A DNA stretch of 29,405 nt from an uncultured Caryophanales bacterium. GTDB taxonomy: Bacteria > Bacillota_I > Bacilli_A > RF39 > UBA660. Location of the stretch: contig CAMOVZ010000009.1 of assembly GCA_946628045.1 (NCBI GenBank), positions 1-29,405 on the forward strand, in the 5' to 3' direction. Positions 24,482 to 29,405 of this stretch are shown here, one piece after another. Position numbers and translations under genes: made by a program. Within the stretch, counting starts at the first letter, position 1, and each line of letters begins with the position of its first letter. The notes under the pieces were generated by a model, which searched no databases, was not told where the DNA came from, and worked only from the letters and a program-made list of their open reading frames with translations.

Positions 24482-24490
24482 TGTTATAAT
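24482..24490 (+). promoter_or_regulatory. Extended -10 promoter (TGTTATAAT)
   Basis: TG-T-TATAAT shortly after the aquaporin terminator; no good -35. Drives the gene at 24511. Confidence 0.72.
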
Positions 24491-24510
24491 AAAGCAAAAG
24501 TGGTGATATT

Positions 24511-25722
24511 ATGAATCCAATTGAATTAGAAAATAAAATAAAAGAAATGTCTACATCACTAAAAGATAAAGATATAGTAGAATATTTTCCAACTATATTA
24601 AATAACCTAGAATTTATCATTGAAACATATAATACTGAAATAACTGGGTTATCTGAAGAGGATAGAATTAATAATATATATAATATAGAATATCAAAAAA
24701 TAGATTATCTAGCTGAATTAATAAAGAAATATATGGAACTAACTTGGCAAAAAGAATTTAGATATGAAATAATTCCAGGATACTTATTTAATTCAACTGC
24801 AGGATATAATCAAAGAGATGATATAGTCACAATCTCAATATTTGGAATGATACTGAATTCAACTAATACAATAGACTCAATACGCTCAATTGCCCATGAA
24901 TTTCGCCATCAACTTCAATATAGATTTCTCCATGAAAAAGACTTTGAAAGTATTTTAACATATCCACCATACTTTATAACCATAATGAAAAATGCCCTAC
25001 CAAAAGAAATAAAAACAATAATAGATGAAGAAGGATATGTAATAGGGAAACCATATTACCAAGATAATTATAAAAGAATATATACAGAAGTAGATGCTAA
25101 TCTATATGGAGTAGAACTTGCTACTACATTTTTAAAAGATCTATATAATAAATATCCAAATAAAACAAAGAAATTAGAAAAACAATTAAATAAAATACAA
25201 AAAGAAATAGAAAAAGAAAAAATAGAAACAGTAGAAGGATTAAAAAATGAAAAAAGAATAGATGATATCTATGTAGAAGAAATACGCACAAATAAACCAA
25301 TAACTTCAACTGTAATAGTAGATGGTGAAGAAAAAGATGCATTATTATATACAGATAAATGTATAAAAGAAGAACCATTAATTGATGAAAGATTTGAAGT
25401 ATTAAAATTACTCACAAGAAATAATGTATTTAAAAACTACTACCAATTAATAATAGATAAATATAGGAATAGAGAAGAATATGGGAATGTTGATAAAGTA
25501 AATGAATTATATGAAAATATTGTAAGAAGTGACCCAATATTAACTATTTCTAAATATATATTAAATAAAGATAAAGAAAGTATAAAAAACTTTTTAAAAG
25601 TACATCCTACATTCATAGATGAATACAAAGATGAATTAGATGAATTATTATCCACATTAACTGTGGATAATCAAATAGTCAATTTATTTGAAAAAGAAGA
25701 AAACATACAAAAGAAGAAATAG
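24511..25722 (+). CDS. Putative zinc metallopeptidase-like protein (HEFRH)
   Basis: A 403-aa cytosolic protein of no named family. Residues 129-133 (AHEFRHQLQYR) form an HExxH zinc motif following a hydrophobic strand-helix unit, the usual setting in zincins. A possible third ligand is Glu in YTEVDANLYG, about 60 residues later, the pattern of gluzincins. The region around 215-245 is a Lys/Glu-rich coiled coil, and the rest is helical. GTGGTGAT ribosome binding site. It contains the most perfect copy of the 23-bp inverted repeat near its 3' end. A protease function is inferred from the motif only. Confidence 0.68.
   Translation: MNPIELENKIKEMSTSLKDKDIVEYFPTILNNLEFIIETYNTEITGLSEEDRINNIYNIEYQKIDYLAELIKKYMELTWQKEFRYEIIPGYLFNSTAGYNQRDDIVTISIFGMILNSTNTIDSIRSIAHEFRHQLQYRFLHEKDFESILTYPPYFITIMKNALPKEIKTIIDEEGYVIGKPYYQDNYKRIYTEVDANLYGVELATTFLKDLYNKYPNKTKKLEKQLNKIQKEIEKEKIETVEGLKNEKRIDDIYVEEIRTNKPITSTVIVDGEEKDALLYTDKCIKEEPLIDERFEVLKLLTRNNVFKNYYQLIIDKYRNREEYGNVDKVNELYENIVRSDPILTISKYILNKDKESIKNFLKVHPTFIDEYKDELDELLSTLTVDNQIVNLFEKEENIQKKK
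25648..25670. repeat. Inverted DnaA-box-like pair, copy 3 (perfect, in the HEFRH gene)
   Basis: TTATCCACA-ttaac-TGTGGATAA. Both halves match the DnaA box consensus exactly. It encodes LSTLTVDN, nearly the same peptide and the same frame as copy 2, although the two proteins are unrelated. Confidence 0.92.
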
Positions 25723-25727
25723 AAAAC

Positions 25728-25753
25728 AAAAGTATCTTTTAAAGATGCTTTTT
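25728..25753 (+). terminator. Terminator after the HEFRH gene
   Basis: Stem AAAAGTATCT / AGATGCTTTT (one T-G pair), five-base loop, T run. Confidence 0.85.
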
Positions 25754-25757
25754 ATTA

Positions 25758-25766
25758 TGCTATAAT
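25758..25766 (+). promoter_or_regulatory. Extended -10 promoter (TGCTATAAT)
   Basis: TG-C-TATAAT four bases after the preceding terminator; the -35 place is occupied by the terminator hairpin. Confidence 0.72.
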
Positions 25767-25791
25767 AAATATAATAATAGGTAGTGATAGT

Positions 25792-26400
25792 ATGTTAGAG
25801 AAGTTAGATAAAAAAGAATTAATTAGTTTTACATGTTTAACAGTAATAATATGTGGATTTATTGGATGGAATATAGAAGTAATATTCTATTATATAGATA
25901 GTGGATTTAAAACTATTTATTGGAGAGGTGGTAACTTCTTACCTTGGATTAATATATATGCTTGGGGAGCACTTCTAATGATTACTCTAGCATACAAAAA
26001 TAGAGAACACCCACTACATGTATTTTTAATAAGTATGGCAAGTGCTGGACTACTTGAATTACTCTCAGGTTATTTCCTATATGGCGTATTAGGTTGGACT
26101 AAATCATGGGATTACACTCAAGAAGCATTCTCAGGATTTACTATAGGTGGTTATGTTTCAATTAGAAGTTTATTAGGATTTGGAATTGGCGGATTATTCT
26201 TAATATATATATTAGTACCATTATTAGTAAAATTAGTAACTAGTAAACATAAAAATAAAGTATTTATAATAAGTGTGGTATTATGTTCTATTGTAATGAT
26301 AGATGAATTATATAATTTAATAATAGCTCACTTAATTCATACTCCAAGAGCTAGAGATATATATCGCCCATTAGGATTTAAATATTTATATTTTAAGTAG
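25792..26400 (+). CDS. Putative ABC-transporter permease, PF06541 family (tandem copy A)
   Basis: A 202-aa membrane protein with about six hydrophobic helices. Family marks are the acidic residue in the first helix (GWNIEVIFYY), WRGGNFLPWINIYAWGA, LELLSGYFLYGVLGWTKSWDY and the C-terminal DELYNLIIAH. It is a close paralog of the next gene and a distant one of the protein at 8365. The biochemical role is not established despite the usual permease label; no ATPase gene is nearby. The stop is 7 bases before the next start, so both copies are on one transcript. Confidence 0.82.
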   Translation: MLEKLDKKELISFTCLTVIICGFIGWNIEVIFYYIDSGFKTIYWRGGNFLPWINIYAWGALLMITLAYKNREHPLHVFLISMASAGLLELLSGYFLYGVLGWTKSWDYTQEAFSGFTIGGYVSIRSLLGFGIGGLFLIYILVPLLVKLVTSKHKNKVFIISVVLCSIVMIDELYNLIIAHLIHTPRARDIYRPLGFKYLYFK

Positions 26401-26407
26401 GTGAATT

Positions 26408-27007
26408 ATGAAAGATCTAACAAAGAAACAAAAAATCACAGTAATATGCTTATTAATAGTAATTAGTGGAATAATAGGATGGCTTTATGAATTTATATTC
26501 TACTATGCAAATAGTGGATTTAAAACATTCTACTTTAGAGGAGGAAACTTCCTACCTTGGATTAATATTTATATGTTTGGTTCATTTATTATATTAGGAA
26601 CTACATATAAAGTAAGAAAACATCCAATATTAGTATTCCTAATTAGTTTAATAGGTACAGGTATATTTGAATTTCTTTCAGGTTATATCCTATATGGAGT
26701 ATTAGGTTGGACTAAGTGTTGGGACTATAATAATGAAATACTTTCATGGGGTAATATTGGAGGATATGTTTGTCTAAGAAGTGTATTAATTTTCGCTATA
26801 GCAGGAGTAGCATTAGTATATTTCATAGAACCAACTCTAATAAAACTAGTAAAGAAATATCCTAAACTATATTACATTAGTATAGTATTAGCTAGTATAT
26901 TCCTATTAGATGAAATATATAATTTAATACTACATAGAATATTTAATTTACCAGATTCAATAGAACTATATAAGAAAATAGGATTTAAATATTTATTTTA
27001 TAAATAG
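26408..27007 (+). CDS. Putative ABC-transporter permease, PF06541 family (tandem copy B)
   Basis: A 199-aa membrane protein aligning with the preceding gene over its whole length without large gaps: GWLYEFIFYYANSGFKTFYFRG for GWNIEVIFYYIDSGFKTIYWRG, the same GGNFLPWINIY, FLSGYILYGVLGWTKCWDY and DEIYNLI. A recent-to-intermediate tandem duplication is the simple explanation. The two could form a heterodimer. AGGTGA ribosome binding site lies within the end of copy A. A terminator overlaps its stop codon. Confidence 0.82.
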   Translation: MKDLTKKQKITVICLLIVISGIIGWLYEFIFYYANSGFKTFYFRGGNFLPWINIYMFGSFIILGTTYKVRKHPILVFLISLIGTGIFEFLSGYILYGVLGWTKCWDYNNEILSWGNIGGYVCLRSVLIFAIAGVALVYFIEPTLIKLVKKYPKLYYISIVLASIFLLDEIYNLILHRIFNLPDSIELYKKIGFKYLFYK

Positions 27008-27028
27008 AACCACTAGGTTCTTTTTTTA
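27006..27028 (+). terminator. Terminator after the tandem membrane proteins
   Basis: Stem AGAACC / GGTTCT, loop ACTA, then seven T; begins within the TAG stop codon. Confidence 0.9.
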
Positions 27029-27032
27029 TACA

Positions 27033-27061
27033 TTGTATCTAAAACAAATGTTTGATATAAT
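27033..27061 (+). promoter_or_regulatory. Promoter of the ORF6N gene
   Basis: TTGTAT (27033-27038), 17-base spacer, TATAAT (27056-27061), preceded by TG to give an extended -10 as well. Confidence 0.75.
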
Positions 27062-27094
27062 AAATGTGTAAGTTATTTACTAAAGGAGGTTTGG

Positions 27095-27964
27095 ATGAAC
27101 GAAATAATAAATAGTAAAAATATTGAAAATATGATTTATGAAATTGATGGAAAGGAGGTAATGTTAGATAGTGATTTAGCAAAACTATATCACGTTGAAA
27201 CAAAAAGAATTAATGAAGCAGTTAAGAATAATCCTAATAAATTTCCAGAGAGATTCAGTTGGTTATTATCTATTGAAGAAACAGCAAAAATTTCAAGGTC
27301 GAAAATTTCGACCTTGAATATCAAACAAGGTTCTAATATTAAATATGGTGCTAGGGTATTTACTGAGCAAGGAATCTATATGCTCGCAACAATATTAAAA
27401 ACACCTATCGCAACAGAAGTATCAATAAGAATAATGGATACATTTGTAAAAATGAGACATTATATCAACTACAATAATGATATATTGCCACGAAGATTTT
27501 TATTACTTGAAGACAAAGTAGATGAAAATACAAAAAGAATAGATGAATTATTTGATAAATTCAGTCCAAAAGAAATTGCTAAAGATACTATCTTTTATAA
27601 TGGAGACATCTATGATGCCTTTTCAGTATTATTAGATATATTCAATTTATCAAAAAAAGAAATAATAATTATAGATAACTATGTAGATAAAGAACTCCTT
27701 GATATATTAAAAGAAATAAATAAAAATATTATAATAGTTTCAAAAAATATAAATGAAACACTAAAAGACAAATATCTAAAACAATATAATAATATTACTT
27801 TTATAAATAATAACTCATACCATGATAGATTTATTATTATTGATAGAATAAAATTATTCCATTGTGGTGCTTCATTCAAAGATCTAGGTAAAAAATGTTT
27901 TGGTATAAGTGAAATGGAAAATAAAAAAGCATTAGAAATAATCATACAAGATATTACAAAATAA
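27095..27964 (+). CDS. ORF6N (KilA-N-type) DNA-binding domain protein with PLD-like C-terminal domain
   Basis: A 289-aa protein. The N-terminal ORF6N domain (about 10-125) is characteristic of phage and mobile-element regulators: YEIDGKEVMLDSDLAKLYHVETKRINEAV, the NPNKFPERFSW motif and VFTEQGIYMLATIL. A helical linker at 145-165 leads to a C-terminal domain (about 170-289) with IIIIDNYVD, SYHDRFIIID and FHCGASFKDLGKK. These resemble one half of a phospholipase-D-like nuclease, but with HDR where HxK is usual. It carries a 27-bp palindrome in the ORF6N coding part. Ribosome binding site AAGGAGGT. Its place among an XRE regulator and an ORF6N remnant points to mobile or defence origin. Confidence 0.85.
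   Translation: MNEIINSKNIENMIYEIDGKEVMLDSDLAKLYHVETKRINEAVKNNPNKFPERFSWLLSIEETAKISRSKISTLNIKQGSNIKYGARVFTEQGIYMLATILKTPIATEVSIRIMDTFVKMRHYINYNNDILPRRFLLLEDKVDENTKRIDELFDKFSPKEIAKDTIFYNGDIYDAFSVLLDIFNLSKKEIIIIDNYVDKELLDILKEINKNIIIVSKNINETLKDKYLKQYNNITFINNNSYHDRFIIIDRIKLFHCGASFKDLGKKCFGISEMENKKALEIIIQDITK
27292..27318. repeat. 27-bp near-perfect palindrome inside the ORF6N coding sequence
   Basis: Arms of 13 bases (27292-27304 and 27306-27318) around a single A; the core reads GGTC-GA-AAATT-TC-GACC. It encodes RSKISTL with codons AGG, TCG, TCG and ACC, rare in this AT-rich DNA, so the sequence appears to be kept at the DNA level. Confidence 0.9.
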
Positions 27965-27993
27965 AAATATCCACAATTATTGTGGATATTTTA
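27963..27993. terminator. Bidirectional terminator between ORF6N and XRE genes
   Basis: Thirteen-base stem AAAATATCCACAA / TTGTGGATATTTT with loop TTA between convergent genes. The hairpin is built from 23-bp inverted repeat copy 4. T runs are short (four bases). Confidence 0.78.
27967..27989. repeat. Inverted DnaA-box-like pair, copy 4 (intergenic)
   Basis: ATATCCACA-attat-TGTGGATAT, eight-base perfect arms TATCCACA / TGTGGATA with the same five-base spacing as the copies inside genes. Confidence 0.85.
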
Positions 27994-28467
27994 TGTTTTT
28001 AATTTATAACTAAGTATACCACTAACTAATAAACAAGGTATATCTATTATTAGTGCATATAAACTAATACTCTTTAAAATAGAATCATCCCAAGGACCTC
28101 TATATAACCAGTTAAAATACATATTAAGAATAAATATAACTACAAATATAATACTACATATCCATGTAACTACATTTACTAACTTTAAAGTAGTATCAAC
28201 TTTCTTCTTTAACATAATAAAATTATCTTCAGCTTTATTCATATAATCACTCTCCTTAATTTTCTCTCCACTTAATAATTCATTAACATTAATATCTAAT
28301 TCACTACATAAATCCTTTAATAAAGAATAATCAGGCATAGTATTACCATTTTCCCATCTACTAATAGACTTACTAGTAACACCTAATTTCTCTGCTAAAT
28401 CTTCTTGTGTATAACCTTTTTCTTTCCTACAATCATAAATAAACTTACCAATTCTTTTTTGATCCAT
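27991..28467 (-). CDS. XRE-family regulator with C-terminal membrane helices
   Basis: A 158-aa protein. The Cro/CI-type helix-turn-helix (about 3-62) is clear: RIGKFIYDCRKEKGYTQEDLAEKLGVTSKSISRWENGNTMPD. A linker is followed by two hydrophobic helices (about 98-120 and 132-155), so this is a membrane-bound regulator, a common Bacillota type that often controls a neighbouring transporter or stress gene. ATG 28467 is chosen because AAAGGAGAT directly precedes it. A TATAAT on the minus strand at 28488-28493 is a likely -10. Confidence 0.9.
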   Translation of the reverse strand: MDQKRIGKFIYDCRKEKGYTQEDLAEKLGVTSKSISRWENGNTMPDYSLLKDLCSELDINVNELLSGEKIKESDYMNKAEDNFIMLKKKVDTTLKLVNVVTWICSIIFVVIFILNMYFNWLYRGPWDDSILKSISLYALIIDIPCLLVSGILSYKLKT

Positions 28468-28487
28468 ATTATCTCCTTTCATAGACA

Positions 28488-28493
28488 ATTATA
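28488..28493 (-). promoter_or_regulatory. Probable -10 of the XRE gene
   Basis: Minus-strand TATAAT about 20 bases before the ATG; no clear -35. The partly symmetrical CAGG-N6-CCTG at 28514-28527 lies just upstream and could be an operator. Confidence 0.5.
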
Positions 28494-28529
28494 TTATTAA
28501 TGTTTAATAAACTACAGGACAGAACCTGA

Positions 28530-28706
28530 GAGTTATATATTTATTTTAACATAATTGTTAAATGTAATAATCGGAAAGTAATAAAATTAAGATTAAAAGA
28601 AGAAGGAAATGAAACGGTCACAAATTGTGACCAGTTGAAACTATTGTCAAATGATGGAAAAATAGTAGCAGGTAAAAACAATAAGAATTTAAAACAAATT
28701 CAGTAA
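28530..28706 (+). pseudogene. Decayed ORF6N-domain gene fragment
   Basis: The 360-base gap between the XRE and HIT genes has no intact gene. A frame open for 59 codons (28530-28706), without a start codon or ribosome binding site, reads KCNNRKVIKLRLKEEGNE then TVTNCDQLKLL. As I recall the family, this resembles the middle of ORF6N domains (basic loop, FQLTKEE, then VTNCDHL). Directly upstream in frame is a TGA (28527-28529), and an ATG at 28500 lacks a binding site. A hairpin terminator follows, as after a real gene. The fragment holds the palindrome at 28616-28632. Origin as a broken ORF6N gene is inference. Confidence 0.42.
28616..28632. repeat. 17-bp palindrome GGTC-AC-AAATT-GT-GACC
   Basis: Perfect eight-base arms around one A. 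The frame and bases match the palindrome at 27297-27313, except that two positions in each arm differ in a compensating way. Confidence 0.9.
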
Positions 28707-28716
28707 TTAAAACAAG

Positions 28717-28741
28717 AAGACTATAAATACTAGTCTTTTTT
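28717..28741 (+). terminator. Terminator after the ORF6N remnant
   Basis: Stem AAGACTA / TAGTCTT, seven-base loop, T run. It ends no intact gene, so it is probably left from the broken one or ends a small transcript. Confidence 0.82.
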
Positions 28742-28788
28742 GTTCGAAAAATTGTAATCTTACGATATAATTAAATAATAAAAATATA

Positions 28789-28797
28789 TGGTATAAT
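28789..28797 (+). promoter_or_regulatory. Extended -10 promoter (TGGTATAAT) for the HIT gene
   Basis: TG-G-TATAAT, 31 bases before the ATG. A second TATAAT at 28766-28771 lies upstream and might be an alternative. Confidence 0.7.
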
Positions 28798-28828
28798 ATC
28801 TATATATAGATAGATTGGAGGAGTTTAT

Positions 28829-29338
28829 ATGAATGATTTAAAAAAATACACAGAAGAAGAAATACAAAAATTAATAATTGATGGTGTTGTTTCAGTTGGG
28901 GATATTGTTGATTCTGGAATATGTCCTACATGTTTTGATAAGAATAATAATCATGTTTTATATGGTAATAATACTGATAAAATGATTTACGAAAATGATA
29001 AATTTGAATGTTTTTTAGTAGGTAATCCTAGAGCTGAAGGTCATGTGGCAATAAGTACAAAAAAACATTTTAAAGATATGATGGAAATTGATGATGAAAC
29101 TTGTAAAGAAATATTTTTGATTTCTAAAAAGTTAATGAATATTATTAAAAAAGTATATAATTCTGAAAGTGTATATTTATGTACTATGTGTGATGGACCA
29201 ATGAATCATTTTCATGTACAATTGATACCAAGATATAGTTTTGAAAAAAGAGGATCTAAAAATTTTGTTAAACCTAGATTTGAATATAAAGAAGATAAAG
29301 AAAAATTGCAAAAATTGAGAGAGTTAATGAAGGACTAA
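28829..29338 (+). CDS. HIT-family nucleotide hydrolase/transferase
   Basis: A 169-aa histidine-triad protein. The motif is MNHFHVQLIPRY (about 129-140), that is HxHxQ: Gln takes the place of the last His, as in the GalT-like branch. Upstream are CPTCFDKNN (possible zinc Cys pair near 35), FLVGNPRAEGHVAISTKKH and the substrate pocket. HIT proteins act on nucleoside phosphoramidates, dinucleoside polyphosphates or transfer nucleotides. GGAGGAG ribosome binding site. Monocistronic as far as can be seen; the next promoter follows closely. Confidence 0.88.
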   Translation: MNDLKKYTEEEIQKLIIDGVVSVGDIVDSGICPTCFDKNNNHVLYGNNTDKMIYENDKFECFLVGNPRAEGHVAISTKKHFKDMMEIDDETCKEIFLISKKLMNIIKKVYNSESVYLCTMCDGPMNHFHVQLIPRYSFEKRGSKNFVKPRFEYKEDKEKLQKLRELMKD

Positions 29339-29354
29339 AATTTCCTTTTATTTA

Positions 29355-29363
29355 TGGTATAAT
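29355..29363 (+). promoter_or_regulatory. Extended -10 promoter (TGGTATAAT)
   Basis: TG-G-TATAAT, 18 bases before the ATG at 29382. No hairpin terminator is visible between the HIT stop and this promoter. Confidence 0.7.
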
Positions 29364-29381
29364 GGATATGAGGTGTGAACT

Positions 29382-29405
29382 ATGAATGAATATATTAATT
29401 TAGAT
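29382..29405 (+). CDS. Start of a gene running out of the window (MNEYINLD...)
   Basis: ATG with GAGGTG at 29370-29375 and an extended -10 in front; eight codons are visible. The product cannot be identified. Confidence 0.6.

Noticed and set aside
25648..27989. Replication origin suggested by DnaA-box-like pairs
   Set aside because: There is no dnaA, dnaN or box cluster; the pairs are single and kilobases apart, mostly within genes.
28500..28706. Intact small gene with TGA read as Trp (MFNKLQDRT-W-ELY...)
   Set aside because: No ribosome binding site precedes ATG 28500, and no other gene in the window uses TGA as Trp, so a decayed fragment is more likely.
1..29405. tRNA genes, rRNA genes, CRISPR arrays or insertion sequences
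   Set aside because: I saw no cloverleaf with TTCGA-type T loop, no spaced direct repeats and no transposase. ORF6N and XRE genes are the only mobile-element-like genes.

Overview
The window is a very AT-rich (roughly 70 %), gene-dense piece of a low-GC Gram-positive chromosome. The opening gene order (rpsM-rpsK-rpoA-rplQ, then ECF-ATPase homologs, truA, rplM, rpsI) is the conserved Bacillota order. Protein style, many cell-wall enzymes and a type VIIb secretion locus suggest an uncultivated gut-type Bacillota lineage (Bacilli/Erysipelotrichia/RF39-like). This placement is inference. All 37 stop codons read are TAA or TAG, none TGA, while Trp is always TGG.

Region 1 (1-7336) is the ribosomal/RNA polymerase block. 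rpsK, rpoA and rplQ are followed by an SDR oxidoreductase, two degenerate EcfA-like ATPases without EcfT, truA, two unrecognised genes, and rplM-rpsI with a possible leader RNA. Region 2 (7376-11285) holds an S66 carboxypeptidase, a PF06541 membrane protein, a transglutaminase-like protein, an isolated holin plus M23 endolysin lysis cassette, and a convergent ZIP metal transporter. Region 3 (11339-16708) is a compact type VIIb secretion locus: EssC, a YukD/EsaB ubiquitin-like protein and two small helical, WXG100-like proteins. EsaA, EssA and EssB are not present nearby.

Region 4 (16680-21224) has a zinc-dependent phospholipase C-like protein, an Abi_2/HEPN protein overlapping an HtrA-type protease, a small coiled-coil membrane protein, and a four-LysM amidase without a signal peptide. 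Region 5 (21223-27028) has a membrane thioredoxin, a PflX-like radical SAM enzyme, a tail-anchored unknown, an aquaporin, an HExxH protein and a tandem pair of PF06541 proteins. Region 6 (27033-29405) has an ORF6N-domain protein, a membrane XRE regulator, the decayed remnant of a second ORF6N-like gene, a HIT protein and the first codons of another gene.

Three signals are not explained by the gene list. (1) A 23-bp inverted pair of DnaA-box-like half-sites, TTATCCACA-N5-TGTGGATAA, occurs four times, three of them inside genes. (2) A palindrome of form GGTC-NN-AAATT-NN-GACC with compensatory changes sits in the ORF6N gene and again in the remnant. (3) Most operons are separated by a terminator followed directly by an extended -10 promoter (TGnTATAAT) with little or no -35. 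The lysis cassette, the signal-less amidase and the type VII locus lie within about 11 kb and could together form a peptidoglycan-remodelling or secretion neighbourhood, but this is a hypothesis.
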